NCBI RefSeq assembly: GCF_009429125.1
Contig: NZ_CP045529.1
Span: 2,728,001-2,792,000 of the forward strand
From: Luteimicrobium xylanilyticum
Lineage (GTDB): Bacteria > Actinomycetota > Actinomycetes > Actinomycetales > Cellulomonadaceae
Reading direction: 5' to 3'
Length of the DNA stretch: 64,000 nt
Shown here: in pieces, positions 51,437 to 59,948 of the stretch
Layout of the letters: each line of letters begins with the position of its first letter
Numbering within the stretch: the stretch's first letter is position 1
Notes under the pieces: generated by a model
What the model was told of the DNA's origin: nothing
Database searches by the model: none
What the model saw: the letters and a program-made list of their open reading frames with translations, nothing else
Translations under genes and position numbers: made by a program

Positions 51437-52276
51437 ATGGACACCCGCCCGGCCGGCCTCGTGCTGGCGAGGACGCCTCGCCTGTTCGGCATCGAGCCCT
51501 TCTACATGGAGCTGCTCGGCGGCATCGAGGGCGCGCTCGCGGAGGTCGACCGCGCCGTCATGCTCCAGGTGGTCCCCGACTCCGCGGCCGAGATCGCGAC
51601 GTATCGCCGGTGGGCCGCCGACCGTGCGGTCGCGGCAGTGGTCGTGGTCAACCTCGTCGCTGACGACCCGCGCATCGGCCTGCTGCGGGAGCTCGGCCTG
51701 CCCGCGGCAGCGCTCGCGCCCGCATCCGTGCGCCTGCCGGTCGCGCGGGTGACCGTCGACGGTGCGTCCGCGATGCGCGAGGCCGTGCGCGAGCTCGTCG
51801 CGCTCGGGCACCGCCGGATCGCACGCGTCAGCGGACCGCGGGCGCTCGTGCACACGCGCGAGCGCGACGAGGCGTTCGCGCAGGCGTGCGCGGAGGCCGG
51901 TGTCGACCACGTCGTCGCCGTCGCCGACTACACCGAGGAGGCGGGCGCCGAGGCTGCTGCCGAGCTGCTCGTCCGCGATCCCCGCCCGACGGCGGTCGTC
52001 TTCGACAACGACGTGATGGCCGTCGCAGGCGCGCGCGTCGCCAAGGAGCGCGGGCTCGACGTGCCGGGCGACGTGTCGGTCCTCGCGTGGGACGACTCGG
52101 CCCTGTGCCGCCTGGCGTCACCGCCGCTGTCGGCGATGAGCTTCGACGTCGACGCCCTCGGCCGGCTCGTCGGGGCCGTGGTGCTCGAGCTGCTGGAGCA
52201 CGGCGAGGCCGCCGACCGCGCTGCCGTCGAGCACCGGTTCCTCGCTCGCGGCTCGACGGGCCCTGCTCCGGCCTGA
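51437..52276 (+). CDS. LacI/GalR-type effector-binding domain protein lacking the HTH
   Basis: 279 residues. The protein begins at the point where a LacI-family effector domain starts ([31 protein letters not shown]). The usual 50-60-residue HTH is missing, and none is visible upstream in any frame, because the GH2 coding end occupies that DNA. The rest is standard: [89 protein letters not shown]. Without an HTH it cannot act as a normal LacI repressor. It could sense sugar and act through another regulator, or be a remnant. It follows the mannosidase on the same strand, either by readthrough or from its own leaderless promoter. Confidence 0.8.
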   Translation: MDTRPAGLVLARTPRLFGIEPFYMELLGGIEGALAEVDRAVMLQVVPDSAAEIATYRRWAADRAVAAVVVVNLVADDPRIGLLRELGLPAAALAPASVRLPVARVTVDGASAMREAVRELVALGHRRIARVSGPRALVHTRERDEAFAQACAEAGVDHVVAVADYTEEAGAEAAAELLVRDPRPTAVVFDNDVMAVAGARVAKERGLDVPGDVSVLAWDDSALCRLASPPLSAMSFDVDALGRLVGAVVLELLEHGEAADRAAVEHRFLARGSTGPAPA

Positions 52277-52329
52277 CCCACGCCGCGGGTCCGCTTTCGA
52301 GAGCATGGCGGGCGTGGGAGGGTGTGGAC

Positions 52330-54540
52330 ATGTCCGACGCCGCGTCCACCCCGCTCCCCGCCGACGACGGCGCGCTCGACGCCCTCGCCGAGGGTCGCCA
52401 CCACGACCCGCACGCCGTGCTCGGCCCGCACCTGCACGGGTCGGGCGACCGTGCGACGGTGCGCGTCCTGCGCCCCCTCGCCGACGCCGTGACGGTGCTC
52501 GTCACCGGCCCCGACGCAGGGACCATCGAGCACCCGGCCCGGCACGAGCGCGCGGGCGTGTGGGTCGCCGTCGTGCCGACGACCGGCGGCCACGCCCCGG
52601 ACTACCGCGTCCGCACCCGGTACGGGGACGCCGACACCACGGAGGACGACCCCTACCGCTTCCTCCCCACGCTGGGCGAGGTCGATCTGCACCTCGTGGC
52701 GGAGGGACGGCACGAGGAGCTGTGGCACGTCCTCGGCGCGAACCTGCACCACTACCCGTCCGTGCACGGCGACATCGACGGCACCGCGTTCGCCGTGTGG
52801 GCGCCGAACGCCCAGGCCGTGCGCGTCGTCGGCGACTTCAACGCGTGGGACGGTCGACGGCACGCCATGCGCTCCCTCGGGACCACCGGGGTCTGGGAGC
52901 TGTTCGTGCCCGGGCTCGGCGCCGGCGCGCTGTACAAGTTCGAGCTCCTGACCGCCGACGGGTCGTGGCGGCAGAAGGCCGACCCGCTCGCCAAGGGCGC
53001 GCAGGTACCGCCCGCCACGGCGAGCGTCGTCGTCGAGTCCCGGTACGCGTGGGAGGACGCCGGCTGGATCGACGCCCGCGCGCACCGCGACCCGCACAAC
53101 GGGCCCATGAGCGTCTACGAGGTGCACCTCGGGTCGTGGCGCCAGGGCCTCGGCTACCGGCAGCTCGCCGACGAGCTGACTGCCTACGTGACGGACACGG
53201 GCTTCACGCACGTCGAGTTCATGCCCGTCGCCGAGCACCCCTTCGGCGGCTCCTGGGGCTACCAGGTCACCGGGTACTACGCCCCGACGTCGCGGTTCGG
53301 CCACCCCGACGACTTCCGCTACCTCGTCGACCGCCTCCACCAGGCCGGGATCGGCGTCATCCTCGACTGGGTGCCGGCCCACTTCCCCCGCGACGAGTGG
53401 GCTCTCGCCCGGTTCGACGGCACTCCTCTCTACGAGGACCCCGACCCCCTGCGCGGCGAGCAGCCCGACTGGGGTACCTATGTCTTCAACTTCGGGCGCA
53501 ACGAGGTCCGCAACTTCCTCGTCGCCAACGCCACGTACTGGTTCGAGGAGTTCCACGTCGACGGGCTGCGCGTCGACGCCGTCGCCTCGATGCTCTACCT
53601 CGACTACTCGCGCCAGCCCGGCCAGTGGCGTCCCAACGTCCACGGCGGACGCGAGAACCTCGAGGCCATCGCGTTCCTCCAGGAGGCCAACGCCACCGCG
53701 TACCGACGCACCCCCGGCGTGGTCATGATCGCCGAGGAGTCCACGGCCTGGCCCGGCGTCACCAAGCCCACCGACGCCGGCGGCATCGGGTTCGGGCTCA
53801 AGTGGAACATGGGCTGGATGAACGACACCCTCCGCTACGTGGAGGAGGAGCCCGTCAACCGCCGCTACCACCACAACCTGCTGACGTTCTCGCTGGTCTA
53901 CGCCTACTCCGAGCAGTTCGTCCTGCCCATCAGCCACGACGAGGTCGTCCACGGCAAGGGATCCCTCGTGCGCAAGATGCCCGGGGACCTGTGGCAGAAG
54001 CTCGCGAACGTCCGCGCGTACCTCGCCTACCAGTGGTCTCACCCCGGCAAGCAGCTCCTCTTCATGGGCTGCGAGATGGCGCAGTGGGACGAGTGGTCCG
54101 AGGCGCGCAGCCTCGACTGGGCGACCCTCGGCGACCCCGGGCACGCGGGCGTCCTGCAGTCCGTGCGCGACCTCAACGCGTTCTACCGCGCGACCCCGGC
54201 CCTCTGGGAGCTCGACCACGACCCTGCCGGGTTCCAGTGGCTCGTCGCCGACGACGCCGGGCACGACGTCGTCGCCTACGTCCGGCGCGACCGGCGCGGC
54301 GGCGAGGTGGTGGTGGCGATCAACTTCGCCGGCGTCCCGCAGGAGGGCTACCGGCTTCCCCTCCCCCGGGCCGGCGTGTGGCGCGAGGCGCTCAACACCG
54401 ACGCGCAGACGTACGGGGGGTCGGGCGTCGGGAACCTGGGGACGGTGACGGCCGAGGAGGTCGACGCGGCCGGGTTCACGCACTCCGCGTCCGTACGCCT
54501 GCCTCCGCTGGGCGCCCTGTTCCTGGTACCGGAGGAGTGA
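52330..54540 (+). CDS. glgB: 1,4-alpha-glucan branching enzyme GlgB
   Basis: 736 residues; ATG 52330 follows GGGAGGGT. It forms alpha-1,6 branches in glucan made by GlgE. An N-terminal branching-enzyme domain ([14 protein letters not shown]) is followed by CBM48 ([29 protein letters not shown]) and the GH13_9 barrel. Catalytic Asp416 ([16 protein letters not shown]), Glu469 ([11 protein letters not shown]) and Asp537 ([13 protein letters not shown]) have the 53- and 68-residue spacing of E. coli GlgB. It is separated from glgE-treS-mak by the mannan locus, so the pathway is split into two transcription units in this genome. Confidence 0.97.
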   Translation: MSDAASTPLPADDGALDALAEGRHHDPHAVLGPHLHGSGDRATVRVLRPLADAVTVLVTGPDAGTIEHPARHERAGVWVAVVPTTGGHAPDYRVRTRYGDADTTEDDPYRFLPTLGEVDLHLVAEGRHEELWHVLGANLHHYPSVHGDIDGTAFAVWAPNAQAVRVVGDFNAWDGRRHAMRSLGTTGVWELFVPGLGAGALYKFELLTADGSWRQKADPLAKGAQVPPATASVVVESRYAWEDAGWIDARAHRDPHNGPMSVYEVHLGSWRQGLGYRQLADELTAYVTDTGFTHVEFMPVAEHPFGGSWGYQVTGYYAPTSRFGHPDDFRYLVDRLHQAGIGVILDWVPAHFPRDEWALARFDGTPLYEDPDPLRGEQPDWGTYVFNFGRNEVRNFLVANATYWFEEFHVDGLRVDAVASMLYLDYSRQPGQWRPNVHGGRENLEAIAFLQEANATAYRRTPGVVMIAEESTAWPGVTKPTDAGGIGFGLKWNMGWMNDTLRYVEEEPVNRRYHHNLLTFSLVYAYSEQFVLPISHDEVVHGKGSLVRKMPGDLWQKLANVRAYLAYQWSHPGKQLLFMGCEMAQWDEWSEARSLDWATLGDPGHAGVLQSVRDLNAFYRATPALWELDHDPAGFQWLVADDAGHDVVAYVRRDRRGGEVVVAINFAGVPQEGYRLPLPRAGVWREALNTDAQTYGGSGVGNLGTVTAEEVDAAGFTHSASVRLPPLGALFLVPEE

Positions 54541-54553
54541 CGACGCCCGCCGA

Positions 54554-54592
54554 CCTCGCGAGGTAGACCGGCATCCCGGCTGCCTCGCGAGG
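54554..54592. terminator. Bidirectional hairpin between convergent glgB and the Trx-TPR gene
   Basis: CCTCGCGAGG, itself a palindrome, occurs at 54554-54563 and 54583-54592. The two copies and the CCGG-bearing sequence between them fold into a stem of about 17 bp with one bulge and a 4-nt loop. It fills the 63-bp convergent gap and could terminate both genes. Confidence 0.6.
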
Positions 54593-54603
54593 CCGACCAG
54601 AGC

Positions 54604-55542
54604 TCAGTACAGGGCGTTCGCCAGCGCTCGACGGGCTGTCGCGACGCGCGGGTCCTGGCCGCCGACGATCTCGAAGTAGTCGACGAGCCGCTTGCGCAGA
54701 CGCTCGCGGTCGTCGCCGCTCGTCGTGCGGACGAGGTCGATGAGGCGCCCGAACGCGTCGTCGACCTTCCCGCCGGACAGGTCGAGGTCCGCGACGTCGA
54801 GGGCCGCGTCGAGGTTCGTCGGATCCGCGGCCGCGGCGGCGCGCACCGCCTGGAGGTCGAGGTCGCGCGTGCGGCGCAACAGCTCGACCTGGGCGAGGCC
54901 GGCCTTCGCGAGGTCGTCCGACGGGTCCTGCTTGATGGCCTTGGTGTACGCCGCGACGGCAGCGTCGAGGTCGTCACGCTCGATCGCGTCGTACGCCTCC
55001 TGGTGCAGCGGCGGCAGCGGCTCCTCGACGGGCTCCGGCTCGGCCTCCGGGACACTGCCGTCGCCCGCGGGCACGGTGCCGGTCACACCGTTCTGCTCGG
55101 CCGCGGCCAGCACCTGGTCGAGGACACCCTGGATCTGCTCGGGTGACGCGTTGCCCTGGAACAGCGGCAACGGCTGCCCCTGGAGCACCGCGACGACGGT
55201 CGGCACCCCCTGCACCTGGAACGCCGCAGCCACCGACGGGTGCGCCTCGACGTCGACCCGCGCGAGGAGGAACCGACCCTGGTACTGCGTCGCGAGCGCA
55301 CCGAGGGTCTGCGCGAGGGTCGCGTTCGCCTCGTCCGTGGGGAGCCACAGCAGCACGACCACGGGGTACCGGGTCGAGTCCTCGACGAGGCGCTGGAAGG
55401 TCTCGTCGGTGACGTCGACCACGTAGCCGTCCGCGACGGGCGCGCCTCCCGGCTCTCCCGGGGGCGGGACGGTGGGCCGCTGGAGGGCGGAGAGGTCCAC
55501 GGCTCCGCGCACGTCGAACGAGGGTCCGGTCGGCTGGCTCAT
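54604..55542 (-). CDS. Thioredoxin-fold plus TPR protein (YbbN/CnoX-like)
   Basis: 312 residues. I start at ATG 55542 because TAGAAT ends 7 nt upstream (leaderless); ATG 55551 would overlap that box. A thioredoxin fold lies at about 38-150: VVDVTDETFQRLVEDSTRYPVVVLLWLPTDEANATLAQ, FLLARVDVEAHPSVAAAFQVQGVPTVVAVLQGQPLPLFQG. The cis-Pro is present, but the redox site CxxC is replaced by LPTDEA, so it cannot do thiol chemistry. Residues about 180-310 are TPR-like helices (AYDAIERDDLDAAVAAYTKAIKQDPSDDLAKAGLAQVELL). This matches YbbN/CnoX co-chaperones, which hold unfolded proteins for GroEL or DnaK; the client role here is inferred. Confidence 0.85.
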   Translation of the reverse strand: MSQPTGPSFDVRGAVDLSALQRPTVPPPGEPGGAPVADGYVVDVTDETFQRLVEDSTRYPVVVLLWLPTDEANATLAQTLGALATQYQGRFLLARVDVEAHPSVAAAFQVQGVPTVVAVLQGQPLPLFQGNASPEQIQGVLDQVLAAAEQNGVTGTVPAGDGSVPEAEPEPVEEPLPPLHQEAYDAIERDDLDAAVAAYTKAIKQDPSDDLAKAGLAQVELLRRTRDLDLQAVRAAAAADPTNLDAALDVADLDLSGGKVDDAFGRLIDLVRTTSGDDRERLRKRLVDYFEIVGGQDPRVATARRALANALY

Positions 55543-55549
55543 GGCCACC

Positions 55550-55555
55550 ATTCTA
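55550..55555 (-). promoter_or_regulatory. Leaderless -10 box for the Trx-TPR gene
   Basis: TAGAAT on the minus strand lies 7 nt before ATG 55542. Its first three bases are the TAG stop codon of the upstream lipoprotein gene, so terminator codon and promoter are superimposed. Confidence 0.55.
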
Positions 55556-56629
55556 TGAATGCGTGGAGACCTTCACCGGCACGTGCTCGACGCCGAGGAC
55601 CGTGACCTTGGCGTCCGAGGCCCCGGCCGGCGGGACGTAGAGCGCGAACACGTCGCGGTAGGTCACGTACAGCGTGTTCGTGGGCTTGCCGTCCCCGAAC
55701 AGCGCCTTGGTCGCGGCCGTCGACGGGGCGATCTCGGCCTTCGACTCCGCCGACGTCTTCTCCACGGCGGACGCGTCCGCCATGACGAGGGCCCCGCCGT
55801 CGGCGGTACGCACCGCGAGCGGCGCGGACTTCGCGGCGGTGAACGTCTCGCTGTACTTGCCCTTGGCGGACTTGAAGTCCTTGTTCTTGTCGAGGCTCGC
55901 CGCCTTGGACGCCAGGCCGGTGCGGAACGCGTCCTCGGCGAAGCTCTTGGCGTACTTCGACTTGCTGCCCTTGTTGAGCACGTCCACGTAGTGCGACACG
56001 GCGGACTTGGGCGCGAGGACGAGCGACGTGTCGTCGGACGCCACCGCTGCGCTCCCCGTGCCGGGCGTCGCGAACGTCGGCATCGTGGTGCCGGGGAACA
56101 GGCGCGCCCAGCCCCAGAGGGCGTAGTCGTCGCGGGCGGACTTCTGCTCGAAAGCCATGAGGCGCGGCGGCTCGGTGCTCGACGGCTGGTCCGACACCGC
56201 GAACGCGGCGCGGGGCCACGTCGTCGACGTCGGCACGACGACGGTCTGCACCTTGGTGGGCAGCGCGGTGACGTCGTCGTCGGACTTCGTGGCCTTGGCG
56301 ACCTTGAGCTCGGCGGTGCGCATGGCGAGCGCCGGCCCGGACAGGCGCTGCGAGAGCGCCTTGGCGTCACGCTTCTTGTCCGCGACGGTGAGCACGTCGC
56401 CGACCTTGCCGAGGATCTCGGTGTCCTGGTCCAGGCTCAGGGCGGGCTGCGTCACGGTCGGCTCGGGCGTGGGCTGCGGCACCGGGGTCGAGCACGCGGT
56501 CGCGACGAGGCCGACGGCGACCGCGACGGAGGTCGGGAGCGCGAAGCGGCCCAGCCGGCGCGCGGGGCGCGTCCGACGGGAGTCCGGTGCTGCTGCGTCG
56601 TGGTTCACGGGGTTGCTCATAGGGTTCAC
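55553..56629 (-). CDS. Lipoprotein of unknown function
   Basis: 358 residues from GTG 56629, which has AGGA 5 nt upstream; ATG 56620 is three codons on and lacks a ribosome-binding site. After a charged N terminus, a hydrophobic core ends at lipobox VATAC (Cys46), followed by a Pro/Thr linker (STPVPQPTPEPTVTQPA). The mature part is soluble, with no recognised motif: LSGPALAMRTAELKVAKA, ARDDYALWGWARLFPGTTMPTF, FRTGLASKAASLDKNKDFKSAKGKYSETF. The pattern of an extracytoplasmic lipid-anchored globular domain is clear, but the function is not. It follows the membrane-protein gene (56652-57833) by 22 bp, so they are probably co-transcribed and may act together in the envelope. Confidence 0.8.
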   Translation of the reverse strand: MNPMSNPVNHDAAAPDSRRTRPARRLGRFALPTSVAVAVGLVATACSTPVPQPTPEPTVTQPALSLDQDTEILGKVGDVLTVADKKRDAKALSQRLSGPALAMRTAELKVAKATKSDDDVTALPTKVQTVVVPTSTTWPRAAFAVSDQPSSTEPPRLMAFEQKSARDDYALWGWARLFPGTTMPTFATPGTGSAAVASDDTSLVLAPKSAVSHYVDVLNKGSKSKYAKSFAEDAFRTGLASKAASLDKNKDFKSAKGKYSETFTAAKSAPLAVRTADGGALVMADASAVEKTSAESKAEIAPSTAATKALFGDGKPTNTLYVTYRDVFALYVPPAGASDAKVTVLGVEHVPVKVSTHS

Positions 56630-56651
56630 GCGGTCCTGTGGGGTGCGGTGG

Positions 56652-57833
56652 TCACTTGCGTGCGCGACGTCGCTGCTCGCCGCCGCCGACGATGTCGTCC
56701 CAGCCGGGGGACGCGGGGGCAGCGGGCGGGGGCGCCGCGTCGGGGCCGGTGGCGCCGTCGGCCGCCGGTGGCGTCGCGGGCTGCTGAGGCGACGCGGACG
56801 CGGGGGGCGCAGGGGGCGCGGCGGGCGTGGCACCCGGAGCGGGCAGCTCCTGCGGCTGCGTGCCGCGCTGGTCGCGCGTCGGCTCGATCCGGGCCGGGAC
56901 GTTCCAGCGCCGGCGCCACGCGTCGGCGGCTCCCTTCGCGGTCTCGTCGACGGGGATGGCGACCGTGGACGGCGCAGGCTCGTCGACGGGTGACGGGGCA
57001 GCGACGTCGGGGTTCGTGGAGGCCTGCGCCCCCTTGCCGCCGCGTTGCCGGCCGCGACGACGCTGCTGGTTCTGGGCCTCGCGCAGGGCGTGCTCGCGCA
57101 GCTCGCGGCGCGTGAGAGTTCCCGTGGTGGTCACGGGCGCCTCGTCGTCCCCGTCGGCCGCCGTCGCGGGCGGGAGCGCCACGGTGGTGCGCGCCGCGGC
57201 GAGGACCGCCTTCTGGCGCCGGCTGCGGGTCCGCCGCCGCCCGAGCGACATCACGACCAGGCCGACGACGACGAGCGCGGCGCCCACCAGCACGAGCGGC
57301 CACAGCCACGGGGTCGTGACCTCGCGCTCCCAGGTGAGCGCGACGGTCGGCGCCTGCGCGTCGTCGCCGACGGCCGCCACGAGCACGGCCCAGCGGCCGT
57401 CCCGCGCGGTCCACGGCAACGTGACCTTGCCCGAGCCCGACGTCTCGGAGACCCACATGTCCGACGACGACGGGTCGGGCGCCGTCTTGGGCGTCTTTCC
57501 GCTCGTGGTCTTCGTGGCGAGCGTCGACCAGTCGGTCATGCCGGTGACCTGGGTGACCGGGTCGTCGCCGACCCAGCCGGCGACGTCGTCCGCGCGGCCG
57601 ACGGCGATCACGACGTCGCCGCCGCCGGCGGCGTGCGCGGTGATCTTCACGTTGTCGTCGACGAGGCCGAGCACGCCAGGACCGGTGGTGACGAGCGTCG
57701 GGGCGTCGGAGGCCGGGTGCGTGCTGGCAGTGACGGTGGAGTCGGCGCGCCACACTGTCGCGGAGGCGACGCCGAGGGCCGCGGACACCACGCCGAGGAC
57801 GACGAGGGCGAGCCCGATGATGCGGTACGGCAC
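56652..57833 (-). CDS. Two-TM membrane protein with long cytoplasmic tail, unknown function
   Basis: 393 residues from GTG 57833 after GGAAGGAAA; the frame upstream to 58031 is not conserved-looking. Helix 1 is at residues about 4-27, then an extracellular beta-rich domain of about 145 residues (VTTGPGVLGLVDDNVKITAHAAGGGDVVIAVGRADDVAGWVGDD), then helix 2 at about 176-197 (WLWPLVLVGAALVVVGLVVM). The C-terminal half is cytoplasmic and of low complexity: basic (RRELREHALREAQNQQRRRGRQRGGK), then Pro/Ala-rich, ending SPGWDDIVGGGEQRRRARK. I do not recognise a family function. It is divergent from the DivIVA-like gene and upstream of the lipoprotein. Confidence 0.8.
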   Translation of the reverse strand: MPYRIIGLALVVLGVVSAALGVASATVWRADSTVTASTHPASDAPTLVTTGPGVLGLVDDNVKITAHAAGGGDVVIAVGRADDVAGWVGDDPVTQVTGMTDWSTLATKTTSGKTPKTAPDPSSSDMWVSETSGSGKVTLPWTARDGRWAVLVAAVGDDAQAPTVALTWEREVTTPWLWPLVLVGAALVVVGLVVMSLGRRRTRSRRQKAVLAAARTTVALPPATAADGDDEAPVTTTGTLTRRELREHALREAQNQQRRRGRQRGGKGAQASTNPDVAAPSPVDEPAPSTVAIPVDETAKGAADAWRRRWNVPARIEPTRDQRGTQPQELPAPGATPAAPPAPPASASPQQPATPPAADGATGPDAAPPPAAPASPGWDDIVGGGEQRRRARK

Positions 57834-58134
57834 TCGTTTCCTTCCGATCGGGGGGCTCGAGGGTGCTCGAGGCTGAGGGCGGGGACACCTCAGGATAGGG
57901 GCGCCGCGCGGAGGCTCGTCCCGAATGCCCGATCCACGAGGGGGCGCGCACACCCTTCGGCGGTGACGTTCACCGCCCCTCCACAGGCGCAGGCTCGCCA
58001 TGTATCCTTCCGAATCGGGCCGTACGAACACGAACGAGCCGGCAGATCCGGTGCAGCCGCCCGCGCGCGGAGGTGGGAGCGCAGCCGGTTCGGGGGACGT
58101 CGCGTGCGGCCATCACGCACCCGTGGAGGTCTTC
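57834..58134. promoter_or_regulatory. 301-bp divergent gap with candidate promoter and long GC-rich leader
   Basis: TATCCT at 58003-58008 is a possible -10 for the coiled-coil gene, giving a leader of about 120 nt before GTG 58135. The leader is GC-rich and can form local stems, but I cannot match it to a known riboswitch. The left half shows no clear signal for the minus-strand gene other than its ribosome-binding site. Confidence 0.3.
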
Positions 58135-59523
58135 GTGTCCGACGAGCAGTCCCTGTTCCCGATCGTCATGCGCGGCTACGACCGCGGCCTGGTCGACAAC
58201 CGCATCGCCAACCTCGAGAAGTCGCTCGACGAGGCCCATGGCCAGGTCGAGTCGCTCGACGTCCGGGTCCAGCAGCTCACCGCCGAGGTCGCGGACGCTC
58301 AGCGTCAGGCGCGCGAGGTCGAGCGCCCGTCCTACTCGGGTCTCGGCTCCCGCATCGAGCAGCTCCTGCGGACCGCGGAGGAGCAGTCCTCGGACATCCT
58401 CGCGCAGGCCAACCAGCAGGCGTCCGACATCATGGCGCGCGCCAACCTCGCCGCGGGGCAGATCCGCAACCGCGCCGAGACCGAGGTCGGCGAGCTCGTC
58501 GCCGACGCGCGACGCGAGTCCGACGAGATCCGCTCGGCCGCGAGCAGCGAGGCCGAGACGTCGCTCGTGAACGCGCAGCGGCGCGCGGAGGAGCTCGTCG
58601 GGTCCGCCGAGCGCGAGGCGTCCCGCATCCAGAGCGCGCTCGCCACCGAGGAGCACGAGCGGCGCACCGCGCTCGAGCGCGAGCTCGCCCAGGCGAAGGC
58701 CGTCACGGAGCGCGAGACCACCGAGCTGCGCGTCCGGACCGAGAACGACGCGGCTGCGCTGCGCGCGGAGGTCGCGGCCGAGACGACGGCCCTACGAGAG
58801 GCCGCCGAGAAGGACACCGGCGAGCTGCGGGAGCGGACGCGCATCGAGGTCGAGCGCCAGCTCGCGGACGCGAAGCGCGCCGGCAAGGAGGCGGCGGCAG
58901 CCGTCACCGCCGAGACCGAGGAGCTGCGGGAGAAGGCGCGCGTCGCGCTCGCGGAGGCCGAGATGGCGATCGCGGCCCGGCGCGAGGAGGTCGAGCGCGA
59001 GGCCGCCGAGCGGCACGCGAGCGCCCAGAAGGAGACCGCAGCGCTCGTCGCGGCCGCCGAGTCGCAGGCCGCGGAGGCCGAGGAGCGCGTGGCCGCGGCC
59101 CTCGAGCACGCCGAGAAGGTGCGCGGCGAGTCCGACGAGTACGCGAAGGACCTCCTCGCGACGGCCCGGGCCAACGCGGACCGGATCCTCGCGGACGCCC
59201 GCTCCTTCGCCGACCAGACGGTCGCCGACGCGACGCTCGAAGCCGAGCAGCACCGGCTCGCGGCGACCCGGCAGCTGCAGGACCTCAGCCGCCAGCACGA
59301 GTCGATCACGACGTACCTCGACGAGCTGCGGGCGCTGCTCGCGGAGCGGGTCGAGACCCCCGAGCTGTCGATGCTGAACCCGCCGCTGCCGCCCAAGCCG
59401 CCGGCCACGTCAGGCACGCGCGCCCAGCGCGCCCGCGCCGCGGCGACCGTCGTGACGGCGGACGACCCGGACGACGCCGGCCAGCCCGCGCAGGACGAGG
59501 CCGAGGAGCAGGCCCACGCCTGA
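58135..59523 (+). CDS. DivIVA-domain long coiled-coil protein
   Basis: 462 residues from GTG 58135 after GGAGG (58124-58128). The N terminus FPIVMRGYDRGLVDNRIANLEKSLDEAHGQVESL resembles the DivIVA lipid-binding/coiled-coil start. Residues about 30-420 are an almost unbroken Ala/Glu/Arg heptad coiled coil (REVEREAAERHASAQKETAALVAAAESQAAEAEERV). A Pro/Ala-rich, acidic tail of about 60 residues follows (LNPPLPPKPPATSG, ending DEAEEQAHA). Proteins of this layout (FilP/Scy-like) form cytoskeletal filaments that support polar growth or cell shape in actinomycetes; a similar role is inferred. Confidence 0.85.
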   Translation: MSDEQSLFPIVMRGYDRGLVDNRIANLEKSLDEAHGQVESLDVRVQQLTAEVADAQRQAREVERPSYSGLGSRIEQLLRTAEEQSSDILAQANQQASDIMARANLAAGQIRNRAETEVGELVADARRESDEIRSAASSEAETSLVNAQRRAEELVGSAEREASRIQSALATEEHERRTALERELAQAKAVTERETTELRVRTENDAAALRAEVAAETTALREAAEKDTGELRERTRIEVERQLADAKRAGKEAAAAVTAETEELREKARVALAEAEMAIAARREEVEREAAERHASAQKETAALVAAAESQAAEAEERVAAALEHAEKVRGESDEYAKDLLATARANADRILADARSFADQTVADATLEAEQHRLAATRQLQDLSRQHESITTYLDELRALLAERVETPELSMLNPPLPPKPPATSGTRAQRARAAATVVTADDPDDAGQPAQDEAEEQAHA

Positions 59524-59938
59524 CGCGCGCGGCAGCGACGACGAGCGGGCCCGGCGCGCCCGGGACGCGCACGAGCTCGCGGCGCGGCTGGACGCCCGGC
59601 GCGACGCCGAGTCGGCTCAGGCACGTCGGCTGATCGCCGCGTTCGTCGAGCGGGCCCGCGAACGCGGGCCTGCTCCGGTCCCGCTCCGTGTCCGCGGCTA
59701 CGGCGGCGGCTCCTACCGGACGCCGCTGCGCGGGTGGTACCTGCGGACCGACGAGACGGCCGCGGTCGGCGAGGACGGCGAGTTCTATCTCCTGACGGCG
59801 CCCCGGAGCCTCCGGGCGCGCCTGGCGGGGACGACGCCGACGCCGAGCGACCCTCCGCTGGTCCTCGGCGCCGGTGGCAAGGACGGCGAGTCGGTCGACC
59901 TGGACGTGGCGCTCGAGCGCGCCCTCCGGGCCTCCTGA
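59516..59938 (+). CDS. Conserved-looking small actinobacterial protein with no canonical start codon
   Basis: The frame is open from 59456 to the TGA at 59936-59938 and codes for about 120 convincing residues: DDERARRARDAHELAARLDARRDAESAQARRLIAAFVERARERG, GYGGGSYRTPLRGWYLRTDETAAVGEDGEFYLLTAP, RSLRARLAGTTPTPSDPPLVLGAG. Codon use is typical of the genome. It resembles a small cytosolic protein I have seen annotated as hypothetical in actinomycetes, but no ATG, GTG or TTG precedes the conserved part. ACG 59516 sits where an ATG overlapping the previous stop would be expected; CTG 59588 is the next near-start. A start-codon mutation, sequencing error or non-AUG initiation are all possible. Confidence 0.6.
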   Translation, partial: TPDARGSDDERARRARDAHELAARLDARRDAESAQARRLIAAFVERARERGPAPVPLRVRGYGGGSYRTPLRGWYLRTDETAAVGEDGEFYLLTAPRSLRARLAGTTPTPSDPPLVLGAGGKDGESVDLDVALERALRAS

Positions 59939-59948
59939 GCGCCCAGGA

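Noticed and set aside
58015..58134. c-di-AMP (ydaO-type) riboswitch in the coiled-coil gene leader
   Set aside because: A GGTGGGAGCG segment is suggestive, but the other conserved ydaO blocks are not found in order, and the downstream gene is not a usual member of that regulon.
59515..59530. Programmed +1 frameshift fusing the coiled coil to the small downstream protein (GCC TGA C)
   Set aside because: TGA C is a weak stop context, but there is no slippery codon or upstream Shine-Dalgarno-like stimulator as in prfB, and the two products look unrelated.
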